The position numbers and the translations under genes are program-made. From Adineta ricciae (taxonomy: Eukaryota; Rotifera; Eurotatoria; Adinetida; Adinetidae): a DNA stretch of 64,000 bases. The notes below the pieces were generated by a model. The model saw only the letters and a program-made list of their open reading frames with translations, was not told where the DNA came from and made no database searches. Positions 38,701 through 50,799 of the stretch are shown here, in pieces. The DNA is taken from positions 1 to 64,000 of the forward strand of contig CAJNOJ010000455.1 of NCBI GenBank assembly GCA_905250025.1, read 5' to 3'. Numbering within the stretch: position 1 is the first letter of the stretch; the number at the start of each line of letters is the position of its first letter.

Positions 38701-40957
38701 AAACGATTCTAACGGTGGCAAATAATGCGCAAAAACTGATTGTAGAATAACATCATCTAACGAAAGAATGTCTTCGATCTCGACTTCACTCAAACCCCCG
38801 GACAATTGAAGATAATGTATAGCACGATGGAATAAGATTTGTCCATGTTTTGCACCTAACTGATTGTATAAGTATTCAATGGCATCACCTGCGTACTCAA
38901 TAGATAAAAATTTCGCATCGGGAGTTTGATTGTACGAATGCCAGGTTAATGTTTGATCGTAGATAAGCGAAAGGAAAAGTGGATCGATCTGATGTCGCCG
39001 AGTTAGTTTTGGTTTGATCCATTCGTATTGAACTGGTGTTAAACAACGTCGGTCTTGTTGCAGCCAAGATCGTAACACTTCTTCAGCTGTATTTTCATCG
39101 AACGGTTTGATTTCTATATCGAATAAATTGTCCGGATAGATTGCTTGCAGTTGGAGGTAAATCTCGATTTTTGTTCGTTCTAATCCAATTTCTATATCCG
39201 GAATTGTCGAGTAGATACATTTGACATTCGACGGGAAGCTTTTCGGTAACCAATCGGATAAATGCATTACATCGACTTTCTGTAATTGGTCGAGCGAATC
39301 AAGAAGAAGAACGAGATTTTCTTCTTTCGGAACACGTGTCAAAGTACTCGTGAAGATTTCTTTAACATTTTCGAAACTCGATGGGACACTCAAATGATAA
39401 ATATGACATATTTGTTGAATAATCGATATGAGTGGACGCCGAATATCGCTAGATGATGGAGTGGCACCCAGAAATCGGACGATAACAGAAACATAATTCG
39501 GTTTGGGATACCAATTGGGAATCTATACTCATAATTATATCAACCTTCGAGTAAAGAACAACTTGTTGACTTACTTCATTAACGATCTTTGCCATAATTG
39601 ATGATTTACCGATTCCAGAGTGTCCAAATAACACACAAGCAGATTTTGTCGATGCTGTAATATACGTTTTGATCTAATAGTGAAGATTTACTAGGAGGTA
39701 TGAGAAAATGTCTGTTTACTTGATGGAAAACATCCGGTCGAGGAAAAAATCGTTGTGTTAATAGATTGCATTGAATTGCATGTTCTAAAACTTGATTAAA
39801 TAACAAATCGTCGCGTTTACTCTCGTAGATTTTCATATGGTAATCGATTTGCGATCGGACTGCATGGTAAAAATCATCGTAGAATTTCGATAGATAGTTC
39901 TTTCGATCGTTCCCATCGTTCCATCGTAACTAACCACACGAAATGATATCTTTTAGACAGAATCAAGACTTACTCTGTAGGTATAAATTTGTGAAGGATC
40001 TATCGATTGACGAAGCAATTGTTTGACATCGTCCAACATCTGTTGAGACTGAGCTTTATCATCGTTGTCGTGAAACATCGATTCGAGCTCGTCGATATCA
40101 ATTAATTCCCGAAAGAAACAAACTGTTCGCTGTGGTTTCTGTTTATTATGCTCCAAAGCACGATAAATTTCCTGCGCGGTGACTAAAATGAAAAGCTATG
40201 ATATGAAATACTCCCAGGAACGAATTACCTGAGATGTGAAATTCATCCCGTTCGTCTTTGTTGATCAGTTTTTGCTCGTAACATTGGTTCGATGCTTCCC
40301 GTAAAATTGTTTGCAATTTTTTCTCTGATTCGTTCCATTGTTGATTATTATCAATCGGCCGAAGAAAGTACTTTTGATCCAAATAATTCTCGTCTAACTG
40401 GTACATTTCATTCAGAAAGCTCTTCTCTTTAGTATTCGATAGAAGATGTTGAAATATCCGTGAAGAGATACACGCCGGTGTAAAACGACTTCCATATTTA
40501 TGACTCAACAAAATCTTGAAATGCAAAAATAGATGCAAAATAGACAAAGTCGGTATTTTACCACACAATTCGTTGCCATCGATAAGCGATAGGAAATATC
40601 AAGTTCTTGCAAACACATGTCAACGGTTGCATGAGTATTTGCTGCACTAGATTGAATACCCCAACGCATATCGGAATACTACAAAAATCAAGATAAAAAT
40701 GTGAAGATTAGAAAAGAAATTACTTGAAATTGAATATCATATTTCGAAGCACAATATTCACGTAACCGAGGATAAACGCTCTCAATGAGTCCATTTCGTT
40801 CATTGGTGGTATCTAATGACGCACATATTCGATATTTCAAAATTAGTTTATCTAATGACTAACCAGTGAATGTTGAACTGACAAATATACGAACTGAATT
40901 GAATTTTCGATCTCCAACATGATCAAACCGACCCCGATACAAGGAATTGTCTTCCAT
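35757..40957 (-). CDS. STAND NTPase (DUF4062 - NACHT - WD-repeat-like), TEP1/NWD1-type, complete copy
   Basis: Eleven exons (40957-40864, 40812-40724, 40678-40562, 40514-40229, 40182-39974, 39929-39720, 39673-39575, 39522-38609, 38554-37092, 37035-36901, 36853-35757) join in frame to 1,570 residues. The N-terminus has the DUF4062-type signature (VRIFVSSTFTDTTNERNGL, then SDMRWGI and VILLSHKYGSR). The NACHT NTPase follows, with Walker A GHSGIGKSS (near 352-360) and Walker B LVLLLDSLDQ (near 440). The last 800 or so residues are irregular beta-strands of WD/propeller type. Proteins with this order (NWD1, TEP1, NPHP3 relatives) act as scaffold or sensor ATPases; a sensing role here is inference. 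I chose the ATG at 40957; an upstream open exon near 41112-41034 splices in frame but has no clear ATG and may be leader. The 3' part of a second copy is at 17642-20005. Confidence 0.85.
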
Positions 40958-41535
40958 AGTCGTCTGAAAAGAAAATTTACTTTAAGTACAAAATAAATTT
41001 CACGGCTGTGGTCGATAACTCGCACCTTTCTCTTTTTATGTTGACGCGCGTCGTGTGCTTCGCTCAATTTCTCTTCTTTCTTTCTTTCTGCTATTAGACG
41101 ATTCCATGCCAATGGTAACTAAGAGACCATAATGCCAGTGACATAAACAAGAAAATGTTTTCTTTGAGTTTTGAAAGCAAATTAAATCCACAGAAATCGC
41201 GCTGGAAGAGTTGCCATGGAACGGTTATCGTTTCTGCTTGTGAAGAATCTAACTATTTTCATATATGACACGTGTTTATATGTGGACAATAACTATAAGG
41301 AAAAGAACGATAAAGTATAAGGATAACAAATACAGCGGATTATTCATCTCACACATGATGTTATGATGATTCATTCATCAGCTCTTATCAAGATTTTCAA
41401 CCTATATAGAATACATATTGATTTTGTGCGTATATATATATGATGTGATAAAAACATTCAGTCACATGTAGAACAATAAAGTAGTGTTTTACAAAAAACA
41501 AGTTCTACCTGTGATTACTATATTGATATAAACCA
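40958..41535. other. Divergent intergenic between NACHT and astacin genes
   Basis: It contains a likely spliced leader-side exon of the NACHT gene at about 41112-41034 (minus strand; donor GTGCGAG, acceptor TTTTCAG before the start exon). The rest, 41113-41535, is AT-rich with no further gene; both promoters must lie here. Confidence 0.4.
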
Positions 41536-42878
41536 ATGGCAGCAATGAATTGGATTTGCGATATTTTGACAGTATGGTTCTGTTTGATGTACAAATCATA
41601 TGGAATGCCAGTGGTGGATGAGCGCGATTGGTAAGAGAATTATCTCGTACGTTTTTTCAGCGATATATCTTCTGGCAATTTTGTAGGAAGGTATTTATAC
41701 GATCAGATCTAGTAACCATCGATCTTTTTCATGAACATTTTCGTTCATTATTCATCTAGGACGTTGAAGACGATACAGTCTTTATACAACAACAAAAGAT
41801 AAAATCAAGTTCGTATGATCATCTCTTCTTAAAAATGCATTAGTGATGTTTTACTTGGGCAATTTAGACGAAAATACGATCGTATGTATTCATTGGATAT
41901 GATATAAGGCACTTCTTTGTTGTTGCATAGCAAAGTCGAGGAGTGGCAGTGAAAATAAATCCAAGATGGCCTGCTGGTGTCATACCTTATTATATCGAGC
42001 CAAATTTTTGTTTGTATCCAAAACTTGCAATCAATCAAAAGTACGTTTTTTTTTTCGTTTATAGCTGATGCTCACACGCATTTGATTGAAGAAGCAATGA
42101 AACAAATCGAAGAAAGTACGAAAGTAGATGATAAATCGTGCATTCAATTTAAACGTCAGTCACAATACAAACTCCCTTATGTTCATATAATAAATGGAGC
42201 CGAATGTTCATCAACCGTACGTAGATACATAATAAATTTTACTTGAAAACGACAGTAATTGATTTGGTGCAGATTGGACAGGGATGGGGATATAAGAGAA
42301 TAATGCTGGAACATTCGTCGACGCGTAGTTGTATGAATATTGGAATTATTTTACATGAATTACTTCACACGTTAGGTAATTTGTGTTTGTTTCTCAAGAC
42401 AAATATCATAAATTTCACTATTAAGGATTTGGTCATGAACAGTTGAGGCCTGATCGCGATTCATATCTTCAAATTCAATGGGAAAATATCCAAGAAGGTT
42501 ATTAAGAAATACAGTTGACTATGAAATTGTTCACTTTCGTTCTTATTAGATAAATTCGATAAATTCAAGCGATATGAAGCACATCAAGCTTACGATCTTG
42601 ACACACCATATGACTACGGATCAGTTATGCATTATCCACTTGACGCGTACAGCAAAAACGGATCTTTAACAATGGTTCCAACAAAAAATATCAGTGTCAT
42701 CGTTGGTGAACCATTCAATTTAACTTCTATAGATATTCTTGAAATCCAACGGTATTATCAATGCGTTCCTTTCGGATCAACAACTACAACAACTCCGAAA
42801 TCTTGTGCAATCACATGCTCAGCGCCTTGCTTTTTCGTTTTCACTCTAGCCCTATCAATCTTAAAGATGCAATTGTGA
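41536..42878 (+). CDS. Astacin-family zinc metalloprotease, secreted, possible GPI anchor
   Basis: The start at 41536 gives a signal peptide (MAAMNWICDILTVWFCLMYK). Supported exons: 41536-41630; small pro-region exons around 41687-41711 and 41760-41870; 41931-42040 (NPRWPAGVIPYYIEPNFC); 42065-42216; 42273-42375; 42426-42497; 42550-42878. The zinc site is HELLHTLGFGHEQLRPDRD, matching HExxHxxGFxHE, and the Met-turn is GSVMHYP: the astacin signature. The C-terminus is Thr-rich followed by a short cysteine and hydrophobic tail ending KMQL, which could be a GPI-anchor signal. I could not close the 42040/42065 join in frame with simple GT-AG borders, so there is an unusual splice or a small sequence error. 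The stop is only 7 bp before an LTR. Confidence 0.85.
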
Positions 42879-42885
42879 TGAATAT

Positions 42886-43054
42886 TGTTATGATACGAGG
42901 TATCATGACATCTATTTTCCTGACTATTTCTTTCTCATTTCTTTGTTGCCGGTTCTATATATGTTGTGAAATAAATCGAACTAGTCAGTTATGCTTCGAT
43001 AGTAACATCGAACACACGTCTCTTTCTTTTCACTCTCGAACATCGAGCATAACA
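42886..43054 (+). repeat. 5' LTR
   Basis: 169 bp, starting TGTTATG and ending CATAACA (short inverted termini). Its second half shares with the 3' LTR the blocks GTCAGTTATG, ATCGAACACACGTCT and CTCTCGAACATCGA; the first halves are poorly alike. Confidence 0.7.
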
Positions 43055-43055
43055 G

Positions 43056-43072
43056 TGGTGACAGCGGTCTGA
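43056..43072 (+). other. Probable primer-binding site
   Basis: One base after the LTR, TGGTGACAGCGGTCTG begins with TGG, complementary to a tRNA CCA tail. I cannot name the tRNA. Confidence 0.45.
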
Positions 43073-43106
43073 AGAAGAAGAAAAGCAATTTTTCTTCTTT
43101 TAATTT

Positions 43107-43107
43107 N
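43107..43107. other. Assembly join (N) inside the retrotransposon leader
   Basis: Between the LTR/primer-binding side and gag; the gag start codon is lost here. Confidence 0.8.
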
Positions 43108-44334
43108 TGTGATCGATTGAAGCAACATTTACAAAGCGGCCGACCGATTCGTACACGTCCCTCACCACCAAGTGAAAACGTATCGGTGCACGACGAAGAC
43201 AAATGTACATTGGAGGATATTATCCATGAAAAATTTAACACCTATTCAGGTATTGGTGATGCTAAAAGTTGGCTACTACAAACCATGAATCAATTCAAAT
43301 TATATCAGATACGACGTGACGACCAACTCGAAGCTATGCCTTTATTGTTAGTCGACGAAGCTTATTTATGGCTCGTGGAAAACATCGAAGCTATTCCCAA
43401 CTTCGAAGTATTCACCAAATTATTTCTTGGACAATTTGCATCGACAGCAACACCAACGGCAAGTTCCACCAAGGGTACTGTTGCACCAGTGACTGTTGTA
43501 CCTGACCATTCACCTGCATCGCATTTGCAAAGAACCATAGCTGATGAAATAATCAAACGACCAACATATTTTCGTGGTTCACAAGATGATGTACACGATT
43601 GGTTGGAGAAATTGGAACAACGATTCGCAATGGCACATTGGAACGATGAGGACAAGTTACGATACATATCAATACATCTACAAGATGATGCCTATCGATG
43701 GTGGATGCAAACATCCACTACGATAAAGACTTGGTCTTCGTTCACAGATGCAGTCGTGCGTGCTTTTGGCTCAACACGAGCACAAGAATTGGCATTTGAA
43801 CAATTGAAATGGTACAAACAAACCATCAACCAGTCTATTACTCAATATTATGAAAAAGTTATTGAACTATGTAAAAAAGTCGATCCTGCAATGCCTGATT
43901 CCTTGAAATTAAAATATTTGATGGCTGGAATCAAGGAATCATTGAAAACACACGTTGCATTACAAGATCCGAAATCAACTGAAGCATTTTTATCATTAGC
44001 ACGAAAAGTTGAAGATATTTTTGCACTTAAACAAGCCGATCAGGATACTGCTGTAAATGATACTTATTTGAATGCAACCACTTATCAAAGTCAACCAAAT
44101 CAAACGAACTTCACACCAACGTCGAACAATAATTTCTATCGAAGTAATTCTCGACATCCAACGGCACCAAATAATCGTCCGATGTATAATCGAAACACAT
44201 CAAGTACATACAATGGTAACCGGCAAAGCAAATCTTCGAAGTATACAAAGTCAACACAACGATCGAATGCATGTTTTAACTGCGGTACTCTTGGCCATTA
44301 TGCCCGAGACTGTACCCGTCCGCATTTTCAATAA
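43108..44334 (+). CDS. gag: Retrotransposon Gag with CCHC zinc knuckle
   Basis: Open from the N at 43107; the true start is lost. The middle contains the retrotransposon gag domain (for example DVHDWLEKLEQRFAMAHW, YRWWMQTS and QSITQYYEKVIELCKKVD). The C-terminus is Asn/Ser/Arg-rich and ends with the zinc knuckle CFNCGTLGHYARDC. It forms the particle and binds the element RNA. Its stop overlaps the pol start as TAATG at 44332-44336. Confidence 0.85.
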   Translation, partial: CDRLKQHLQSGRPIRTRPSPPSENVSVHDEDKCTLEDIIHEKFNTYSGIGDAKSWLLQTMNQFKLYQIRRDDQLEAMPLLLVDEAYLWLVENIEAIPNFEVFTKLFLGQFASTATPTASSTKGTVAPVTVVPDHSPASHLQRTIADEIIKRPTYFRGSQDDVHDWLEKLEQRFAMAHWNDEDKLRYISIHLQDDAYRWWMQTSTTIKTWSSFTDAVVRAFGSTRAQELAFEQLKWYKQTINQSITQYYEKVIELCKKVDPAMPDSLKLKYLMAGIKESLKTHVALQDPKSTEAFLSLARKVEDIFALKQADQDTAVNDTYLNATTYQSQPNQTNFTPTSNNNFYRSNSRHPTAPNNRPMYNRNTSSTYNGNRQSKSSKYTKSTQRSNACFNCGTLGHYARDCTRPHFQ

Positions 44335-45098
44335 TGGAAGCACCGGTCGATGGTGTTGCTTCCAGAATGTTACATAGCAATCCATCGACGTTAAACACAT
44401 CATTGCTTTACCTTGATGTTCTTGTAAATAATAAGCGAATGAAAGCAATGATTGATACTGGCGCAAACCGAACATTTATTTCATTACAAGCACTACCTAG
44501 ACCACACACTCAACAATTTACCGATAAACAACAGAGAAGTGCATCTTTAGCTGATGGACACACATCACTTTCTATTTTAGGCACATTAGAATTATGCATT
44601 GATATCGGTGACATGTCAACAATTATCAAAGGATATGTCGTGAAGGAATTATGTGCCGAGTGCATATTAGGAATGGATTTCATTAGTAAATATAAACTCA
44701 TTATCAATGCTGATGAACGAACGGTGACAATGCATGATGATGATAGATGCATTACAACGACATTTAATGTTAATCAACGCAAAATTCGTTATCCGGCACG
44801 AACAATTCGTCAGGGCTATATTCCACCGAAACGAGCAGTCTCAATACCAGTCGACGTGAAAATATCGTCAGCCAAAGTTTCATTTCGGCCATCCTTTCGA
44901 TTGGCGCGACAATCACCAATGATATTGTTAAACAACATGGTCGTGGTGAATCACCAAAAGTCACACATTTCACTTTACAATCCGACTAAATATTCGTTCA
45001 CGATACCTGAGGGCATCGTAGTAGGAACGACCACAGTTCCAACACTATCTTTCAACAAATGCTTATCGATCGATCATGAATTAGTCAACGGACATATT
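44334..45098 (+). CDS. pol: Pol N-terminus (aspartic protease), piece 1
   Basis: Starts at the ATG inside the TAATG overlap with gag. The protease motif is MIDTGANRTFISL (catalytic DTG) with the second half ILGMDF. Open to the N at 45099, where this copy is cut. It processes Gag-Pol into its parts. Confidence 0.8.
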
Positions 45099-45099
45099 N

Positions 45100-45480
45100 A
45101 ACACGAGCACAGGAATTGGCGTTTGAACAATTGAAATGGTACAAACAAACCATCAACCAGTCTATTACTCAATATTATGAAAAAGTTATCGAACTATGTA
45201 AAAAAGTCGATGTTGCAATGTCTGATTCCTTGAAATTACAATATTTAATGGCTGGGATCAAGGAATCATTGAAGACACATGTTGCATTACAAGATCCGCA
45301 ATCATCGATATCCAACGGCACCAAATAATCGGCCGATGTATAGTCGAAACACATCAAGTGCATACTATGGTAACTGGCAAAGCAAACCTTCGAAGTATAC
45401 AAGGTCAACATGACGGTCGAATGCATGTTTTAACTGCGGTACTCTTGGCCATTATGCCCGAGACTGTACCCATCCGCATT
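45100..45480 (+). pseudogene. Gag fragment with internal deletion, piece 2
   Basis: Matches gag from about 43773. After the equivalent of 43975 it jumps to sequence like 44155, a deletion of roughly 170 bp that shifts the frame and ends the ORF near 45328. The zinc-knuckle coding bases (CFNCGTLGHYARDC) are still present out of frame before 45486. A distinct, defective copy. Confidence 0.75.
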
Positions 45481-45487
45481 TTCAATA

Positions 45488-46496
45488 ATGGAAGCATCGG
45501 TCGATGGTGTTGCTTCCAGAATGTTACATAGCAATCCATCGACGTTAAACACATCATTGCTTTACCTTGACGTCCTTGTAAATAATAAACAAATGAAAGC
45601 AATGATTGATACTGGCGCAAACCGAACATTTATTTCATTACAAGCACTACCTAGACCACACACTCAACAATTTATCGATAAACAACAGAGAAGTGCATCT
45701 TTAGCCGACGGACAGACATCACTTTCTATTTTAGGCACATTAGAATTATGCATTGATATCGGTGACATGTCAACAATTATCAAAGGATATGTTGTGAAGG
45801 AATTATGTGCAGAATGCATATTAGGAATGGATTTCATTAGTAAATATAAACTCATTATCAATGCAGATGAACGAACAGTGACAATGCATGATGATGATAG
45901 ATGCATTACAACGACATTTGACGTTAATCAACGCAAGATTCGTTATCCAGCACGAACAATTCGTCAGGTCTATGTTCCACCGAAACGAACAGTCTCAATA
46001 CCAGTCAACGTGAAAATATCGTCAGCCAAAGTTTCATTTCGGCCATCTTTTCGATTGGCGCGACAAACCCCAATGATATTGGTAAACAACATGGTCGTGG
46101 TGAATCACCAAAAGTCACACATTTCACTTTACAACCCGGCTAAATATTCGTACACGATACCTGAGGGCATCGTAATAGGAACGACCACAGTTCCAACATT
46201 ATCTTTCAACAAATGTTTATCAATCGATCATGAATTAGTCAACGGATATATTACAAAGTTGACTCGACACGTCGCAGATCCGAAACAAGCAGATGAAATT
46301 ACGAATATTCTTCACCACCATGAGAAACTCTTCGACACAAGCAAACCTGCGATTGCTGTTAATGTCAAACCACATGAAATCAAGACACTTGATTATCCTC
46401 CACCGACGTCGAGACCGTACTATTCAACGCCACAAAAAGAAGAAGAAATGTACAACATCGTTCAAGATCTTCTACAACATGGTCTCATTCGCAAGT
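45488..46496 (+). CDS. pol: Pol protease and linker, piece 2
   Basis: Nearly identical to piece 1 over the protease (DTGANRTFISL, ILGMDF), again starting in a TAATG overlap, then running into the pre-RT linker (TLDYPPPTSRPYYSTP). Open up to the N at 46497. Confidence 0.78.
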
Positions 46497-46497
46497 N

Positions 46498-48606
46498 GAG
46501 AAACTCTTCGACACAAGCAAACCTGCGATTGCTGTTAATGTCAAACCACATGAAATCAGGACACTTGATTATCCCCCACCGACGTCGAGACCGTACTATT
46601 CAACGCCGCAAAAAGAAGAAGAAATATACAACATCGTTCAAGATCTTCTACAACATGGTCTCATTCGCAAGTCATATTCTCCATTTGCAGCACCAGCATT
46701 ACTGGTCGCTAAGCACGATGGAACATGGCGAATGGTTGTCGATTACAAGAAACTGAACACCATGACAATCAAAGACAATCACCCATTGCCGAACATGGAA
46801 CAAACAATAAGACGATTAGGTGGTGGATACAAATTATTCTCCAAATTAGATATGAAGAGTGGATTTTGGCAAATCCCAATCAAGGAAGAAGACAAGAACA
46901 AGACAGCATTTATCACAGCTGAAGGATTGAAGAACAGCCCGCCGTCATATCAACGAGTGATGGCTGACATATTGGCACCTTGTCGACAGTTTCCATTGGT
47001 CTACATCGACGACATCGTGATGTTTTCTCGTTCATTCGAAGGGCACGTGGAACACATCCAACTAGTATTATCCATTCTATCCAAGTACAACTTTCAACTC
47101 AATCCACCGAAATGCAAATTATTCCAACGAAAAATTGAATATTTATTCTTGGATTCGCACTGATAGCTGCACCGATACACAAAATAACGAATTTGACCAA
47201 GGAGAACAAGAAGAATTTCAAATGGAAAGAACCACAACATAAAGCATTCTTAAAATTGAAACAACATCTAGTAACTTCTCCATTATCTCTTGATTATCCT
47301 AATGATGCTTATCCAGTTATCCTAACGACAGACGCATCGAAAATAGACATTGGTGGAACATTACAACAGAACATTAACGGTGAAATGAAGAATCTCTATT
47401 ATCATTCTCAAGTGACAACATCCACGTAGAAGAGATACGATCCAATTGAATTAGAAGCATTAGCTATATGGATGTGTTTTCAACGTATGAAGCCTTATTT
47501 ACTAGGAAGATCTATTATCATCTATGTCGATCATTGTCCATTATGTAACATGATGAATTCGACAGTGAAAAATCGAAGGGTGGATCGAATATCGATCTTA
47601 TTGCAGGAATTCAACATCGAAAAAGTTATCCACATCAAGGGTCAACACAATTGCTTAGCCGATTATTTGTCTCGAGATCCAATTACAAGGGAAGAAGAAT
47701 TATTTGGCGAAGATTATGGAATTGCAAAGCAAGTGAAGTGGGAACCGACTGCTACAGTGCGTGTTTCTGATGGAACTCCTCCACTGGTGGGAGCTGTTCT
47801 GATCCGGCCCAAAGCAAAACAACTACAAGACCAAGATGTGATGGAAATTACCCCATTCAATCAGAAGAAAATAACAACATCAACCGTAGAAGAAACAACT
47901 GATCAACAAGCAAAATCTCCACCGAAAGTTGGTCGAAAATATGATTTCGATATGAACAAATTGGAAGCCGAACAAATGAATGATCCTATCATTAAACAGA
48001 AGATTGCGGAAGTTATGAATAATCCAACCAAATGTTCTTATGAAGTGAAGGATGGTTCATTATACAAGCTAGTTATGATGCATATCGGTTCCAAGACGAA
48101 TAAGAAAGTAATATCGTACTATCATCAATGATCGATGGTCTACTCCAGATTTATCACAACCATCCACTTACTGGACATTTTGGAGTTCAACGAACATACC
48201 TGAAGATCAAAAACAAGTTCTGCTGGCCGAATATGAAACAGTCGATCACACGATACATACAATCATGTTTACCATGTCAACAGCACAACGCTAGTCGATT
48301 GAAAAAGCCTGGTCTTTTACAACCGATCACTCCTCCAGAAGGACTATTTCAATTAGTTGGCATGGGCTAATGTGGTCCACTTAAATCAACACCTCGTGGA
48401 AATCAATATGTACTCTGCATTACAGATTACTTCACAAGATGGGTGGTCGCTGTTGCTGTACCTGATTGCTCGGCACAAACAACTGCCGAAGCACTATTCA
48501 ACGAATACATTTGCAGATACGGGGTACCAGCAGCGATATTATCCGATCAAGGCACACATTTCCACAATCAGTTGATGGAAGCAATGGCGAAATTAGTTGG
48601 ATATAA
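46498..48606 (+). pseudogene. Degenerate pol copy (RT, RNase H, integrase), piece 3
   Basis: Reverse transcriptase is recognisable (DGTWRMVVDYKKLN, LFSKLDMKSGFWQIP, PLVYIDDIVMFS with the YIDD active site), but a few residues are missing after TAFITAEGL. After IEYL about 150 bp present in piece 4 is missing, giving a stop near 47161. Another stop interrupts RNase H at about 47427, a frameshift separates the integrase zinc finger near 48128, and a stop follows VGMG near 48368. This copy cannot make a full Pol. Confidence 0.8.
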
Positions 48607-48607
48607 N

Positions 48608-50799
48608 AAATTGAATATTTATCTCACGTCATTTCCGAAAATGGATTTCAACCGAATGGTGAAAGAATACGATCAATCAAAAATTTAAGGGAACCCTCTA
48701 CTCTGGTAGAGGCGAACAAGTTCCTGGGAGGTTTATCTTGGTACAGAAAATTTATTCCTGGATTCGCATCGATAGCTGCACCGATACACAAAATAACGAA
48801 TTTAACCAAGGAAAACAAGAAGAATTTCAAATGGGAAGAGCCGCAACATAAGGCATTCTTGAAATTGAAACAACATCTGGTGACTTCTCCATTATTTCTT
48901 GATTATCCAAATGATGCTTATCCAGTTATTCTAACGACAGACGCATCGAAAATAGGTATTGGTGGAACATTACAACAGAATATTAATGGTGAAATGAAGA
49001 ATCTCTATTATCACTCTCAAGTTACGTCCTCCACTCAAAAGAGATATGATCCGATTGAACTAGAAGCGTTGGCCATCTGGATGTGTTTTCAACGTATGAA
49101 GCCCTATTTATTAGGACGATCTATTATCATCTACACGGATCATTGCCCATTATGTAACATGATGAATTCGACAGTGAAAAATCGAAGAGTGGATCGAATA
49201 TCGATCTTATTGCAGGAATTCAACATCGAAAAGGTTATCCACATCAAGGGTCAACATAATTGCTTAGCCGATTATTTGTCTCGACATCCAATTACAAGAG
49301 AAGAAGAATTATTCGATGAAGATTATGGAATTGCAAAGCAAGTGAAGTGGGAACCGACTAATGAAGTACGTGTTCCTGTTGGAACTCCTCTACTAGTGGG
49401 AGCTGTTCTGACGCGATCTAAAGCAAAGCAGCTACAAACAAAGCAAGACCAAGATGTGATGGAAACTACACCACCTGAACAAGAGAAAACAACGACACCG
49501 CCTGCGGAAGAAAAAACCGATCCACAGGCACAATCTCCATCGAAAGATGATCATAATTACGAATTCGATATGGAGAGATTGAAGGTCGAACAAACGGACG
49601 ATCCAACCATTGAACAGAAGATCACAGAGGCCAAGAAGAATCCAACCAGATGTTCTTATGAATTCAAAGAGGGCCTGTTATACAAATTGATGCCGATGCG
49701 TACCAACTCCAAGACGAAGAAGAAACTTATTTATGTACCATCATCAATGATCGATGATCTACTCCGGATTTATCACAATCATCCACTTGCTGGACATTTT
49801 GGAGTTCAACGAACATATCTGAAGATCAAAAACAAGTTCTGGTGGCCGAATATGAAACAGTCGATCACACGATACATACAATCATGTTTACCATGCCAAC
49901 AGCACAACGTTAGTCGAGTGAAAAAGCCTGGTCATTTACAACCGATCACTCCTCCAGAGGGACCATTTCAATTAGTTGGTATGGACTACTGTGGTCCACT
50001 TAAGTCAACACCTCGTGGAAATCAATATGTACTCTGCATTACAGATTACTTCACAAGATGGGTGGTCGCTGTTGCTGTACCTGATTGCTCGGCACAAACA
50101 ACTGCCGAAGCACTATTCAACGAATACATTTGCAGATACGGGGTACCGGCAGCGATATTATCCGATCAAGGCACCCATTTCCACAATCAGTTGATGGAAG
50201 CGATGGCGAAATTAGTGGGATACAATCACACATACTCAACCACTTATCATCCACAATCGAACGGCATGATCGAAAGATTCAACGCGACATTCATCCCGCA
50301 AATCGCCAAACTCCAAGATAGAGAAAACAATAATTGGGATGAATTCTTGACACCAGTAGTATTCGCGTACAACACGGGAATTCATTCGACAACCGGATAT
50401 GCACCATATGAGCTGCTATTCGGCAGAGAACCAAGATTATCTACGGATCAACCTCCATCAACATTCACATTTCGGAAGCCCAACGATTACTACGAGCAAT
50501 TGAAGAAGAGTATGATGATCATACATCGAAATGCACGTAGAAAAATGACAGATAAGCAGCAACAATACAAAAAACGTTACGATACACAACGAAAGGACCC
50601 GCATTATTCAATAAATGACCGCGTGTTGATCAGAAAACATGGATTGAAGAACAAGTTAGATCCGAAATATTCAGTCACTCCTCAAATTATCGTTCGTGAT
50701 CAACATCCAGTCTATATCGTTCAGGACGAATCAACACATGTGGAAACACGGGTACATGTCAATGACATTCGACCCATTTATAGTTCACAATCGAATTAA
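48608..50799 (+). CDS. pol: Pol C-terminal part: RT end, RNase H, integrase, piece 4
   Basis: Continuously open from the N at 48607 (no need for the internal Met at 48859). RT thumb (FLGGLSWYRKFIPGFASIA), RNase H (VILTTDASKIGIGGTL, ELEALAIW, IIYTDHCPL), then integrase: HHCC zinc finger (HNHPLAGHFGVQ...CLPCQQH) and DDE core (MDYCGPLKSTPRGN, ILSDQGTHFHN, HPQSNGMIERFN). It ends with a basic C-terminal region (VHVNDIRPIY). This appears to be an intact, recently active copy as far as it extends. Confidence 0.88.

Noticed and set aside
47161-48370. Programmed stop codons or frameshifts in pol
   Set aside because: The stops coincide with deletions relative to the open copy at 48608-50799, so they are decay of one copy.
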